Positions 1-15,497 of a stretch of DNA of 64,000 bases are shown here, one piece after another; the first letter of the stretch is position 1, and each line of letters starts with the position of its first letter. The translations under genes and the position numbers were made by a program. This stretch comes from Glycomyces amatae (GTDB taxonomy: Bacteria; Actinomycetota; Actinomycetes; Mycobacteriales; Micromonosporaceae): assembly GCF_020991375.1 (NCBI RefSeq), contig NZ_JAJLQZ010000017.1, forward strand, positions 1 to 64,000, given 5' to 3'. The notes under the pieces are model-generated. The model searched no databases. It was given only the letters and a program-made list of their open reading frames with translations, and was not told the origin of the DNA.

Positions 1-5
1 CCGCG

Positions 6-40
6 GGTGGGCGGGTGGCGCTTCGCGCCACCGGCCCACC
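6..40 (-). terminator. Terminator downstream of rpoC
   Basis: A two-part hairpin lies about 40 nt beyond the rpoC stop. The inner stem GGTGGCGC/GCGCCACC has a 3-nt loop and the outer stem is GGTGGG/CCCACC. There is no U-run, as is common in high-GC actinobacteria. It probably ends the rpoBC transcript; a gene downstream of the window edge cannot be seen. Confidence 0.65.
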
Positions 41-80
41 GGTTTCTTCGTGCCGTCGGGAATCGGCGTTCTTGCAGCTT

Positions 81-3968
<3,888 letters not shown>

Positions 3969-4078
3969 TGAACTCTTCTTCCCCTTGTGTTTCGTTAAGG
4001 ATTGGATGAGACGTTGGCGGGGGCGGCGCGGCGGCCCGGCGGGTGCGCGGGCTCCGCCGCGGCCGCCCCCACTCGACG

Positions 4079-7510
<3,432 letters not shown>

Positions 7511-7722
7511 GATTCGTCCTTCCGAGGACCTGATTGTTACGACGGCCGGCGCATGCCACAGTCACCGCACCTATGCGGGATCGACGGGGGCGGCCGGAGA
7601 CGGGCATCGGACCGGACGTGCAACCCGAGCATGGCGTTGAACGTCGATCGAAAGCCTGGAATCCCCACCGTCCACGACCCTCACCGCGTCAAGAAGGCGT
7701 GAAGGAGGCAGCGCAAATTAAG

Positions 7723-7752
7723 AGCTTAGCGTAGACTCCGGCAGACTGTCAA
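7723..7752 (-). promoter_or_regulatory. Probable rpoBC promoter
   Basis: On the minus strand TTGACA (7752-7747) is followed after 18 nt by TAAGCT (7728-7723). This is a near-consensus vegetative (sigma-A/HrdB-like) promoter. Transcription would begin near 7716, leaving a ~205-nt untranslated leader before rpoB. Confidence 0.65.
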
Positions 7753-8511
7753 CTTCCCCACGGGGTCGTGGGGTGAGTGGTGACGACAATCTCTCCCGCT
7801 GCCGAAGTTCCTCCTCGTACTCACTGCTCCCGGCCCCGGCGTCGCCGGGCCCGTCCTGCCTCGGGCCGCCGGTGGGAGGCCCTGGCGCCGCGTTCCGGAG
7901 CGGCGGGGCCGTGCCCGGCGCCTCACGAACGTAGCGCGCGCCACGGAGTGGCGCTTGAGGAACTAGTTTGCAGGATCAAGTCACACTTCGTCAAGTCAGG
8001 CGTCTCATTCGCCCGGATGCGCCCCTTCGGCCCGGGCGCCTGATCCGGGGCCCGCGGCGGGGCGGGGCGCGGGCCCGGCGGAAGGCGAGCCGCAGCGCAG
8101 CGGGGCTGCGCGAGGGGGCGGAGCGGCGGCGGGAGGGCCGCGCGGGCGCGGCCCGGAGGCGTTCGAACGGACGCCGGCCCGGGCGTGTCGCGGCAGCGGG
8201 CGCGGGGCGCCGCCGCGTCGCCCGCGGCGGCGGCCGGAGCCGGCGCCGCAGTGCGGCGCCCCGCCCTCGCTTGCCGGGCGGCCCGGTCCCTCGGGCGAGG
8301 GAGGGGCCGCTTCGCATGTACAACGACCGGCGGCCGGGAAGGTGACGGGGGCTCGGGCCGCCGCGGTCCCGCGAGGCGGCGTCCCGCCGAATCGGCGCCG
8401 TCCCCGGCGAGGCGCCGTGCCGTCTCACGGTCCCCGGGGCCGGGAGGCGCCTGCGAGCCGCGTCCTCGTCGGCGTCGCCGCGCCGGGGCAGCGCGGCGCC
8501 GGACACGGGGC
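7753..8511. other. Intergenic region between rpoB promoter and the lipoprotein gene
   Basis: About 760 bp with no convincing gene. Several open frames exist, but all translate into Arg/Pro/Ala/Gly-rich, low-complexity sequence with no family resemblance, as expected from extreme GC content (8040-8510). A small AT-richer pocket (about 7960-8010) is the only compositional break. The part next to rpoB may hold further regulatory sequence. Confidence 0.5.
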
Positions 8512-8546
8512 GGCCCGGGCCGCGCCCCATCTGCGCGACCCGGGCC
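8512..8546 (-). terminator. Terminator downstream of the acidic lipoprotein gene
   Basis: Inverted repeat GGCCCGGGTCGCGC / GCGCGGCCCGGGCC (minus strand) with a 7-nt loop, about 30 nt past the lipoprotein stop. It is a strong GC hairpin with no U-tract. Confidence 0.6.
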
Positions 8547-8577
8547 TCTTTCTTCCCCGATCAAGGGTGGCTTGCGA

Positions 8578-9825
8578 TTACTTGTCGAGCAGCTCCTGGG
8601 CCTTGGAGACGGCGTCGTTCATCTCCTCCTGCCAGGCGTAGACGTCCTCTTCGACGGCGGAGTAGGCCTCGACGTGGACCTCGTCGTAGGCCTTCTCGGA
8701 GGCCGCGGCGTAGTCGGTCTCCTCGCCGCACTCGGCGAAGTCGACGGCCGTCTGGATCTCGTACGCCTTCCAGTCCTCATAGGAGTTTCCGGCGGCCTCG
8801 GGGACCGGCGGGACCTCGATGTCGGAGTCGCCGACCATCATGGCGCGCTCCTCCGCATCGGAGTCCTGGTAGTAGAGCTCGGCGAAGAACTCCCAGATCG
8901 GCATCGAGTTGTACTCGGTGAACTCCCAGCCCTCGTAGCCGCGGGCGGTGATGCAGTCGAGAAATGCGTACTGCAGGTCCGACATCTGCTCGGCGTACTT
9001 CGCCTCGATGTCCTCCCAGAGGGTCTGGTCGGTCCAGGCGGGGTTCTCGGGGCGGTAGGACCAGTAGGTCCAGGTCTCGGTCTCGCCGTCGAACTCCTCG
9101 GTCTCCTCGATGAGCTCGGGCTCGCCGTAGAGGGCCTCGATCATCTCGAGCTGGCAGCCGCCGGGCTTGGGCTCGACCCACTCCTCGTCGTCCTCGACGA
9201 CGATCTCGCCGTCCTCGCCGGCGGCCTCCTCCTCGGCGGCCTCCTCCTCGGCCCACTCGCCCTCGCCGGACATCATGTCGGCGTACTCCTGGGCGGTGCC
9301 GTAGTACTCGGTGGCGTACTCCTGGCCCTGGTAGGCGACGTACCAGGCGTACTGGTCCTCGTAGTCGAGGGCGTCCCAGTCGGCGGTGTCGGGCTCCTCC
9401 CAGGAGCCCTCGTCCTCGTACTTCTCCTCCTGCGCCGCGAAGTAGTCCTCGTTGTCGGGGTCGTCCATGCCCTCGGGGCCGTTGGCCCACTGGCCGAAGC
9501 CCCACTCGGCGGCCTCCTCGGCGGGGAGCAGGAACTCCTCGTGCGGGTACCCGTAGGTGAGGGAGTCCTGCGGCTCCTCCTCGTACGGCATCATCGTCCA
9601 CGGGTCGTGGACGGTGAAGCCCTGCTCCTCCAGGCAGTTCTGGACGATGCGAAGCTCGGCGGCCATGAGCTCGGCGTCGATGCGGCTGCTCTCGTTGAGC
9701 ATCTCGACGAGGCGGTCCTCATCGGACTGCTCCTCCTCGCCCCCGATGCCGAGCATCCCGCAGCCGGCGGTCAGTGCGAGCACGGCCCCCGCGCCGATCC
9801 CGACCGCGCCTCTCTTTGCGGACAT
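8578..9825 (-). CDS. Acidic secreted lipoprotein of unknown function
   Basis: 415 aa. The N-terminus has a short basic segment (MSAKRG), a hydrophobic stretch and a lipobox LTAGC (Cys about residue 22), so it is expected to be lipid-anchored outside the membrane. The mature protein is strikingly acidic, with runs such as EEEEQSDED-like and EWAEEEAAEEEAAGEDGE segments, and is rich in Tyr and Trp. I recognise no domain. Conserved-looking cysteines (NCLEEQGF, GGCQLE, LDCITARGY, FAECGEET) could form disulfides. ATG is preceded by GAGGAG at good spacing. It sits between the rplJL terminator and rpoB, flanked by its own terminator, so it looks like an independent insertion within the ribosomal/RNAP block. 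Confidence 0.8.
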   Translation of the reverse strand: MSAKRGAVGIGAGAVLALTAGCGMLGIGGEEEQSDEDRLVEMLNESSRIDAELMAAELRIVQNCLEEQGFTVHDPWTMMPYEEEPQDSLTYGYPHEEFLLPAEEAAEWGFGQWANGPEGMDDPDNEDYFAAQEEKYEDEGSWEEPDTADWDALDYEDQYAWYVAYQGQEYATEYYGTAQEYADMMSGEGEWAEEEAAEEEAAGEDGEIVVEDDEEWVEPKPGGCQLEMIEALYGEPELIEETEEFDGETETWTYWSYRPENPAWTDQTLWEDIEAKYAEQMSDLQYAFLDCITARGYEGWEFTEYNSMPIWEFFAELYYQDSDAEERAMMVGDSDIEVPPVPEAAGNSYEDWKAYEIQTAVDFAECGEETDYAAASEKAYDEVHVEAYSAVEEDVYAWQEEMNDAVSKAQELLDK

Positions 9826-9934
9826 CGTCCATCTCCTCGCATGTTCGGTACGTCTATCCGCAAAGACGTGGCGATGGCTCGTTTTCGTTGCAGCGGGACC
9901 GGAATCTTCTGAGAAATCTCCCGGGGACGACAGA

Positions 9935-9970
9935 ACCGGGGCCGCACCGCCGCAGCGGTGCGACCCCGGT
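9935..9970 (-). terminator. Terminator downstream of rplJL
   Basis: A 16-bp stem (ACCGGGGTCGCACCGC against GGCGGTGCGGCCCCGGT, minus strand) lies about 40 nt after the rplL stop and is followed by TTCTGTCG. It probably ends the rplJL transcript and separates it from the lipoprotein gene. Confidence 0.7.
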
Positions 9971-10012
9971 CGCAGTACAGGGGCTGGGAGGCCCCGGAAG
10001 AGCGGGAGGCTC

Positions 10013-10396
10013 TTACTTCAGGGAGACGGTGGCGCCGGCGCCCTCGAGGGCCTCCTTGGCCTTGTCGGCGTCTTCCTTCTTCGCGCCTTCGAGGACGGCC
10101 TTGGGGGCGCTCTCGACGAGCTCCTTGGCTTCCTTCAGGCCGAGGCCGGTCAGGCCGCGAACTTCCTTGATGACCTTGATCTTGGACTCGCCCGCGGACT
10201 CGAGGACGACGTCGAAGGTGTCCTTCTCGACAGCGGCCTCGGCGCCACCGGCGGCGGGGCCGGCGGCGGCGACGGCGACCGGGGCGGCCGCGGTGACGTC
10301 GAACTCTTCCTCGAACGCCTTGACGAACTCGGAGACCTCGAGGAGGGTCATCTCCTTGAACGCGTCGAGCAGCTCGGTGGTGGACAGCTTGGCCAT
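10013..10396 (-). CDS. rplL: 50S ribosomal protein L7/L12
   Basis: 127 aa, the normal length. It forms the flexible stalk dimers of the 50S subunit that recruit translational GTPases. N-terminal dimerisation part ([29 protein letters not shown]), Ala-rich hinge ([15 protein letters not shown]) and the C-terminal globular domain with [22 protein letters not shown] are all present. It follows rplJ by 34 nt with a good AGAAAGGAAA ribosome binding site, and is cotranscribed with it under the L10 leader. Confidence 0.98.
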   Translation of the reverse strand: MAKLSTTELLDAFKEMTLLEVSEFVKAFEEEFDVTAAAPVAVAAAGPAAGGAEAAVEKDTFDVVLESAGESKIKVIKEVRGLTGLGLKEAKELVESAPKAVLEGAKKEDADKAKEALEGAGATVSLK

Positions 10397-10430
10397 GGTG
10401 TTTCCTTTCTAAAGTCTCGGGCCGGCGGCG

Positions 10431-10967
10431 CTACTCGCCACTGGCCGCTTTCTTGTCCTGCAGCGCCGCGCCGAGCCGGGCCACCTGCGAGGCAGGGGCG
10501 GCGAGCACGGAGGCGGTCTTCTGCGCGGTGGCCTTCATCGCGCCGGCCAGCTTGGCCAGCAGCACCTCGCGGGACTCGAGGTCGGCGAGCCTGGTGATCT
10601 CATCGACGGAGAGGGGCTTGCCCTCCATGTACCCGCCCTTGATGACCAAGGCTTCGTGCGACTTCGCGAAGGCGCGGAGACCCTTCGCGGCCTCCACCGG
10701 GTCGCCTTCGATGAAGGTGATCGCGGTGGGACCGGTGAACAGGTCGTCCAGGCCGGTCACGCCGGCCTGGTTGGCGGCGCGCTTGGCGAGGGTGTTCTTG
10801 GCGACGCGGTAACGCGTGCCCTCGCCGAGGGAGCGTCGGAGCTCGCGCAGTTCCGCAACCGTGAGGCCGCGGTACTCGGTGAGCACCGTGGCGTTCGCGT
10901 TGGAGAACTCTTCCACGAGTTCGACGACGGCGGCCTGCTTGCCCGCCGGGTATTCCCTGTCAGCCAT
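10431..10967 (-). CDS. rplJ: 50S ribosomal protein L10
   Basis: 178 aa from the ATG of [14 protein letters not shown], which has an ideal AAAGGAGGGAAAC site in front; the longer open frame upstream runs through the terminator hairpin of the leader and is not used. L10 anchors L7/L12 to the 50S subunit. The conserved [19 protein letters not shown] segment and [18 protein letters not shown] are visible. L10 (with L7/L12) commonly binds its own leader, and the structured leader upstream fits that autoregulation. Confidence 0.97.
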   Translation of the reverse strand: MADREYPAGKQAAVVELVEEFSNANATVLTEYRGLTVAELRELRRSLGEGTRYRVAKNTLAKRAANQAGVTGLDDLFTGPTAITFIEGDPVEAAKGLRAFAKSHEALVIKGGYMEGKPLSVDEITRLADLESREVLLAKLAGAMKATAQKTASVLAAPASQVARLGAALQDKKAASGE

Positions 10968-11160
10968 GTTTCCCTCCTTTCTCGGCTGATCAATCCTCAA
11001 CCGTCGCGGAGGCGACAAAAAAGGCGCCCCTGCGGGACGCCTCATCACTGGGACCTGAGACCGGCGGAACCGGTCAACACCATGGTCGCTTCGAGTAGTC
11101 GCCCTGCGTCGGTCCCGGGTGGTTTACAACCGCACGAGGCGGTGACCGAACGGTCTCTGG
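10968..11160 (-). promoter_or_regulatory. rplJL 5' leader (L10 leader) with attenuator hairpin
   Basis: Between rplA and rplJ lies a ~190-nt structured leader. Its 3' part is an intrinsic terminator: GGCGTCCC-GCA-GGGGCGCC (11041-11023) followed by six U (11022-11017), only about 50 nt before the rplJ start. Such a terminator inside the leader is the hallmark of L10-leader attenuation, in which L10/L7-L12 binding controls readthrough into rplJL. The upstream portion contains several short complementary segments, but I did not resolve the full fold. Confidence 0.65.
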
Positions 11161-11190
11161 GTTGTTGTCGCAACGCTAGCACGAGGCGAC

Positions 11191-11230
11191 GACGAAGCCC
11201 CAGCGCAGGAGCCTGCACTGGGGCTTCGTC
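11191..11230 (-). terminator. Terminator downstream of rplKA
   Basis: A 13-bp perfect stem GACGAAGCCCCAG/CTGGGGCTTCGTC with a 14-nt loop that can itself pair (GCAGG/CCTGC), located 11 nt past the rplA stop. It separates the L11-L1 operon from the L10 leader. Confidence 0.7.
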
Positions 11231-11241
11231 ACACTTCGGCG

Positions 11242-11937
11242 CTACTTGATCTTGACCGCCTGCGGGTCGACGGGGATGCCCGGACCCATGGTGGTCGTGA
11301 TGGTGGCCTTCTTGATGTACACGCCCTTGGAGCTGGAGGGCTTCAGGCGCTGCACCTCTTCGAGGGCCGCGGCGTAGTTCTCGGCCAGCTGCTCGGAGGA
11401 GAAGCTGGTCTTGCCGATCGGCAGGTGCAGGTTGGCGTGCTTGTCGACGCGGAAGGCGATCTTGCCGGCCTTGATCTCCGTGACGGCCTTGGCGACGTCC
11501 GGCGTGACGGTGCCGGTCTTCGGGTTCGGCATGAGACCGCGCGGGCCCAGGATGCGCGCGATCCGGCCGATCTTGGCCATCTGGTCGGGGGTCGCGACGG
11601 CGGCGTCGAAGTCGAGCCAGCCCTCGGAGATCCGCTTGACGAGCTCGTCGGAGCCGACCTCGTCGGCGCCGGCGGCGACGGCGGCCTCGGCCTTGTCGCC
11701 CTCGGCGAAGACGATCACGCGGACGGTCTTACCCGTGCCGTGGGGCAGGGAGACGGTGCCGCGGACCAGCTGGTCGGCCTGGCGCGGGTCGACGCCGAGG
11801 CGCAGGGCGACCTCGACGGTGGCGTCGAACGACGTCGGGGAGGTCTCCTTGGCGAGGCCGGTGGCCTCGGCGGGAGCGTAGAGCTGCGTCCTGTCGACCT
11901 TCTTGGCGAGGTCGGTGTACTTCTTGCTGCGCTTCAT
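11242..11937 (-). CDS. rplA: 50S ribosomal protein L1
   Basis: 231 aa from [15 protein letters not shown], the family's usual start, with GAAGGATGG before it. A longer frame to 11985 adds [16 protein letters not shown], which is simply the spacer and ribosome-binding sequence read through. L1 forms the L1 stalk of the 50S subunit and represses its own operon in many bacteria. The signature [18 protein letters not shown] is intact. Cotranscribed with rplK, 89 nt upstream. Confidence 0.97.
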   Translation of the reverse strand: MKRSKKYTDLAKKVDRTQLYAPAEATGLAKETSPTSFDATVEVALRLGVDPRQADQLVRGTVSLPHGTGKTVRVIVFAEGDKAEAAVAAGADEVGSDELVKRISEGWLDFDAAVATPDQMAKIGRIARILGPRGLMPNPKTGTVTPDVAKAVTEIKAGKIAFRVDKHANLHLPIGKTSFSSEQLAENYAAALEEVQRLKPSSSKGVYIKKATITTTMGPGIPVDPQAVKIK

Positions 11938-12026
11938 GTTCCATCCTTCGGATGTCGTGGTGAGGGCGGGCGCGCGCCCTGCCACTGGGTTGGTGCCGGA
12001 CGGGCCGGCGGTGACGGGCCTGAGCC

Positions 12027-12455
12027 CTACTCGACCGTGATGCCCATGGAGCGGGCGGTGCCGGCGACGATGAGCGACGCGGCGTCGAGGTCGTTGGCGT
12101 TGAGGTCGGGGAGCTTCTTCTCCGCGATCTCGCGCACCTGGGCCTGGGTCACCTTGCCGACCTTGACGCGGTGGGGCTCGCCCGAGCCCTTCGCGACACC
12201 GGCGGCCTTGAGCAGGAGCTTGGCGGCCGGCGGGGTCTTGAGGACGAACGTGAACGAACGGTCCTCGTACACCGTGATCTCAGCGGGGAGGACCTCGCCG
12301 CGCTGGGATTCGGTGGCCGCGTTGTAGGCCTTGCAGAACTCCATGATGTTGACGCCGTGCTGGCCGAGGGCGGGACCCACCGGCGGGGCCGGGGTGGCCT
12401 GGCCACCCGCGAGCTCCAGCTTGAACGTCACAACGGCCTTCTTGTTGGGAGCCAT
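12027..12455 (-). CDS. rplK: 50S ribosomal protein L11
   Basis: 142 aa, normal length. It binds the GTPase-associated region of 23S rRNA; N-terminal Pro-rich segment ([26 protein letters not shown]) and C-terminal RNA-binding domain ending in ARSMGITVE are intact. AGAAGGACACG precedes the ATG. First gene of the rplKA pair; nusG lies 175 nt upstream. Confidence 0.97.
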   Translation of the reverse strand: MAPNKKAVVTFKLELAGGQATPAPPVGPALGQHGVNIMEFCKAYNAATESQRGEVLPAEITVYEDRSFTFVLKTPPAAKLLLKAAGVAKGSGEPHRVKVGKVTQAQVREIAEKKLPDLNANDLDAASLIVAGTARSMGITVE

Positions 12456-12539
12456 CGTGTCCTTCTCTTGATCCTGGGCTTTGCAGGGACATCCCTGCCT
12501 TACATGTGTGCGGGGCAGGCCCCGGTCACACTTTCACAT

Positions 12540-12566
12540 GCGCGCGGAGCAGAACCCCGCGCACAA
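12540..12566 (-). terminator. Hairpin in the nusG-rplK spacer
   Basis: GCGCGGGG-loop-CCGCGCGC complementary segments in the 175-nt gap between nusG and rplK. It may be a weak terminator or processing site; no U-run follows. Confidence 0.35.
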
Positions 12567-12617
12567 CTTCTCCAGGGTACTCGCCCAGGTGGCGGGCCCT
12601 CTGGAGGAGGTATGTGA

Positions 12618-12637
12618 GCTGTAGCTCGTGCTACAGC
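12618..12637 (-). other. Perfect hairpin spanning the nusG stop codon
   Basis: GCTGTAGC-ACGA-GCTACAGC: an 8-bp perfect stem with a 4-nt loop whose left arm contains the nusG TAG stop. It may protect the 3' end or help terminate; its placement over the stop codon is unusual. Confidence 0.5.
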
Positions 12638-13362
12638 TTCGAGACCTGGTTGAAGTTCAGCTCCACCGGGGTCTCGCGGCCGAAGATCGAGACGAGGACC
12701 TTCAGCTTCTGCTGCTCGGCGTTGATCTCGGCGATCGTGGCCGGCATGGAGGCGAACGCGCCGTCCACGACGGTGACGGACTCGCCCTCGGTGAAGTCGA
12801 CCTTGATGTCCTCGCCCGGGGCGGCGGCCTCGGCGGCGGCCTCGTCCTTGGGCTTCTGCTCCGGCGGGAGCAGCCACTGGATGACCTCGTCGAGCGGGAG
12901 CGGGCTGGGCCGGTCGGTGCGGTCGACCACGCCGACGAACCCGGTCACGCCCGGGGTGTTGCGCACGACCGAGTAGGACTCGGGGGTCATCTCCATGCGG
13001 ACGAGCACGTAGGAGGGGAAGACCTTGGCCTCCACCTTGGAGCGCTTGCCGTTCTTGATCTCCACCTCGGTGTGGGTGGGGACCTCGATCTGGTAGATGT
13101 AGTCCTCCATGTCGAAGGACTGGATCCGGTTCTCCAGGTTCGAGCGCACGCGGTTCTCGAAGCCGGCGTAGGAGTGCAGCACGTACCACTCGCCCGGGGC
13201 GAAGCGGAGCTTGGCGCGCAGCGCCTCGGCCGGGTCGACGTCGGGCTCGCCGCTCTCGGCGAGTTCCTCCTCATCGATCTCCGGTTCCGCGTCGACGTCT
13301 GCGACCTGCGCCGCGGCCTGCGCCTCGGCGTCGTTCTTCAGGGCCTCGTCGAACTCAGACAC
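12631..13362 (-). CDS. nusG: Transcription termination/antitermination factor NusG
   Basis: 243 aa from a GTG ([11 protein letters not shown]) preceded by GAGAG at six nt; a TTG two codons upstream is possible. The first ~60 residues are an acidic, disordered extension typical of actinobacterial NusG. It is followed by the NGN domain ([22 protein letters not shown] ... YVLVRMEMT ... [12 protein letters not shown]) and a C-terminal KOW domain ([25 protein letters not shown]). NusG binds RNA polymerase and couples it to Rho or the ribosome. It lies between secE and rplK as in nearly all actinobacteria. Confidence 0.96.
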   Translation of the reverse strand: MSEFDEALKNDAEAQAAAQVADVDAEPEIDEEELAESGEPDVDPAEALRAKLRFAPGEWYVLHSYAGFENRVRSNLENRIQSFDMEDYIYQIEVPTHTEVEIKNGKRSKVEAKVFPSYVLVRMEMTPESYSVVRNTPGVTGFVGVVDRTDRPSPLPLDEVIQWLLPPEQKPKDEAAAEAAAPGEDIKVDFTEGESVTVVDGAFASMPATIAEINAEQQKLKVLVSIFGRETPVELNFNQVSKL

Positions 13363-13482
13363 GCTCAACTCTCATTCCGGCTAAGCCCCGCGACAACGGG
13401 GCGCTGCGACTGAACTTTCTGGGCGGCGGTGCTCTCCCGACCGCAGCGGTCTCCCGCGTGCGGCGATCCCCGCCTGTGAAGT

Positions 13483-13524
13483 CGCGCGCCGGCGGAACCG
13501 GCGCGCGTCATACCCTCTAGGGTA
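13483..13524 (-). promoter_or_regulatory. Hairpin plus palindrome between secE and nusG
   Basis: In the 260-bp secE-nusG gap, an inverted repeat TACCCT-CT-AGGGTA (13511-13524) is followed in the direction of transcription by a 10-bp stem CGCGCGCCGG/CCGGCGCGCG (13483-13507). The hairpin could terminate a secE transcript, and the AT-containing palindrome could be part of a promoter or operator for nusG. Function is inferred only. Confidence 0.35.
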
Positions 13525-13622
13525 GCCGCTCCGGAGGGCGGCGCGCCTCAGGCACCGGCGAACCGGCGCAGGTCACGCAATCCGCCCGGCCGCGCAGCGG
13601 GCGGGGCGAACCGCCGCGGCCG

Positions 13623-13904
13623 CTAGGAGTCGGCGCCGAAGGCCCGGCGGATGAGGTCGCCGAAGAGCAGGTCGAGGCCGCCGATGTAGGCCATCATGAT
13701 GCCGACGAAGACGAGGACCACGATGGAGTAGGTGATGAGCTGGCGCCGGGTCGGGTAGACGACCTTGCGGAGCTGCTCCACGACCTCGCGCAGGAAGCGG
13801 CCGAGCTTCTTGAAGGGGTTGCGCTCGGCGGTCTTGTCACCGCGCTTGCGGGTGGGACGGCCCTTGTCGGCGGTCGCATCGGAGCGGCTGGTGTCGTCGG
13901 CCAC
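13623..13904 (-). CDS. secE: Preprotein translocase subunit SecE
   Basis: 93 aa. Membrane subunit that clamps SecY. Charged N-terminus, the conserved amphipathic segment NPFKKLGRFLREVVEQLRKVVYPTRRQL, then one membrane helix (ITYSIVVLVFVGIMMAYIGGLDLLF). Single-helix form as in most Gram-positives. ATG follows GGAGGAAGC. Confidence 0.96.
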   Translation of the reverse strand: MADDTSRSDATADKGRPTRKRGDKTAERNPFKKLGRFLREVVEQLRKVVYPTRRQLITYSIVVLVFVGIMMAYIGGLDLLFGDLIRRAFGADS

Positions 13905-13963
13905 GTCGGCTTCCTCCAGGGTTCGTCTTCTGATCGGGGCGGTCAGGATTGCAGCATACCGGA

Positions 13964-14485
13964 CTAGCGGGACGCGTCACTATCGCGGCGGCGGGCTTCG
14001 TACGCGGCCGCGATTTCGGCGCGGCGGGCGTTCCAGCGGTCGCGCATGGCCGCCATCTCCGACTTCGTGAACTCCATGAACGCGGCGGTCTGGATGAGGC
14101 GGTCGCGGCCGGGCCCCTCGGGGAGGGTCTCGACGCCGGCGATCGCGGTCTCCCGGTAGCGGTCGAGGAAGCCGGTGCGGTCGAGCATGATCGAGCCCCA
14201 GATGTCGTCGTCGTTGAGGCGGTAGACGTCGGCGCGGGTGGAGGCGCGTCGGCCCTTGATGAGGAGGCCGGCGGCGATGAGCTCGCGGACGGCCCCGGAG
14301 ACGGCGGCGAGGCTGATGCTCAGGCCCTCGGCGATGTCGGCGGCCGTGTAGGTGTCGGCGTCGTCGACGAGGATGTAGGTGAACACCCGCGCCGACATGC
14401 GCTGCATCCCGCTGGCGGTCAGGATCGCGGCGAACTGCTCCACGTACTCCAGCAGTGCCCTGCGCTCTGCGCTGTGCTCTTCCAT
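13964..14485 (-). CDS. GbsR/MarR-like transcriptional regulator
   Basis: 173 aa from the ATG of MEEHSAERRALLEYVEQF (AAAGGGAAC before it). The winged helix-turn-helix is visible: MQRMSARVFTYILVDD, then YTAADIAEGLSISLAAVSGAVRELIAAGLLIKGRR, resembling GbsR-type MarR relatives that commonly control neighbouring exporters. The C-terminal half is helical and may dimerise. It is transcribed divergently from the ABC exporter, with a shared 91-bp promoter region containing a pseudo-palindrome, so it most likely represses that exporter and itself until a ligand binds. The ligand is unknown. Confidence 0.85.
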   Translation of the reverse strand: MEEHSAERRALLEYVEQFAAILTASGMQRMSARVFTYILVDDADTYTAADIAEGLSISLAAVSGAVRELIAAGLLIKGRRASTRADVYRLNDDDIWGSIMLDRTGFLDRYRETAIAGVETLPEGPGRDRLIQTAAFMEFTKSEMAAMRDRWNARRAEIAAAYEARRRDSDASR

Positions 14486-14524
14486 CGTTCCCTTTCGACG
14501 CCTCCGACGGGTCTTGATGATATC

Positions 14525-14568
14525 TTGACGCGATACATGTTTCACAAATTCATGAAAAGCATGATAAC
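14525..14568. promoter_or_regulatory. Divergent promoter/operator of the regulator and ABC exporter
   Basis: The gap holds TTTCA-N8-TGAAA with an AATT centre (14540-14557). On the plus strand TTTCAC (14540-14545) and GATAAC (14563-14568) are spaced by 17 nt, which would start transcription at or next to the ATPase ATG (14577), where no ribosome binding site is visible. On the minus strand TATCAT near 14518 could be the regulator's -10. The palindrome overlaps both, as expected for an operator. Confidence 0.5.
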
Positions 14569-14576
14569 TTGAGCGC

Positions 14577-15497
14577 ATGAACGCAGTGATCCGCACTGAA
14601 CACCTCGTCAAACGCTTCGGCCGCGTGACCGCGCTCGACCGCCTCGATCTGGAAGTGGCCCGAGGGGAGACCCACGGGTTCCTGGGGCCGAACGGCGCCG
14701 GGAAGTCGACCGCCATCCGCGTCCTGCTCGGCATGCTCCGCTCCGACGAGGGCCGCGCCGAGCTCTTCGGCGCCGACCCCTGGAAGGACGCCGCCGAACT
14801 CCACCGGCGCCTCGCCTACGTCCCCGGCGACGTCGCCCTGTGGCCGGGCCTCACCGGCGGGGAGACCATCGACCTCCTCGGGCGCCTGCGGGGCGGCGTC
14901 GACAAGCGCAGGCGCGACGAGCTGCTGGAGCGGTTCGACCTCGACCCGCGCAAGAAGGGCCGCTCGTACTCCAAGGGCAACCGGCAGAAGGTGGCCCTCG
15001 TGGCCGCGTTCGCCGCCGACGTGGAGCTGCTCCTGCTCGACGAGCCGACCTCGGGCCTGGACCCGCTCATGGGCGCGGTCTTCAACGAGTGCGTGAAGGA
15101 GGCCGCGGCCGCCGGGCGCACCGTGCTCCTGTCGAGCCACATCATGAGCGAGGTCGAGGCCCTGTGCGACCGGGTGAGCATCATCCGCAAGGGCGCCATC
15201 GTCGAGACCGGGACGCTCGCCGAGATGCGCCACCTCTCGCGCTCGCGCGTGCGGGCGACGCTCAAGACCCCGGCGCGGGGGCTGGAGGACCACGAGGGCG
15301 TCCACGACCTCCGCGTGGACGGGCTCGACGTCGAGTGCAACGTGGACGCCGGGGCGCTGGACGACGTGCTGGCGCGCCTGGCCGCCGCCGGAGTGGCCGG
15401 GCTCGTCTGCGAGCCGGCGTCGCTCGAGCAGATCTTCATGCGCTTCTACGGGGACGAGCTGGCCGCCAAGGGCGTGCAAGAGGGGAACGGGTCATGA
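14577..15497 (+). CDS. ABC transporter ATP-binding protein (drug/polyketide-type exporter)
   Basis: 306 aa. Walker A GPNGAGKST (about residues 37-45), ABC signature region YSKGNRQKV, Walker B LLLLDEPTSGLDP and the switch His in LLSSHIMSEVEAL are present. It belongs to the daunorubicin/CcmA-type exporters that pair with a separate membrane subunit. Its stop overlaps the permease ATG (ATGA), so the two are translationally coupled. There is no ribosome binding site before its ATG, suggesting a leaderless mRNA. Substrate unknown. Confidence 0.92.
   Translation: MNAVIRTEHLVKRFGRVTALDRLDLEVARGETHGFLGPNGAGKSTAIRVLLGMLRSDEGRAELFGADPWKDAAELHRRLAYVPGDVALWPGLTGGETIDLLGRLRGGVDKRRRDELLERFDLDPRKKGRSYSKGNRQKVALVAAFAADVELLLLDEPTSGLDPLMGAVFNECVKEAAAAGRTVLLSSHIMSEVEALCDRVSIIRKGAIVETGTLAEMRHLSRSRVRATLKTPARGLEDHEGVHDLRVDGLDVECNVDAGALDDVLARLAAAGVAGLVCEPASLEQIFMRFYGDELAAKGVQEGNGS

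Noticed and set aside
7923..8564. Possible gene upstream of rpoB
   Set aside because: Arg/Pro/Ala-rich translation, overlaps the lipoprotein terminator, no ribosome binding site.
13905..13963. tRNA-Trp gene expected upstream of secE in many bacteria
   Set aside because: Only 59 bp separate secE from the regulator gene and no tRNA fold is present.
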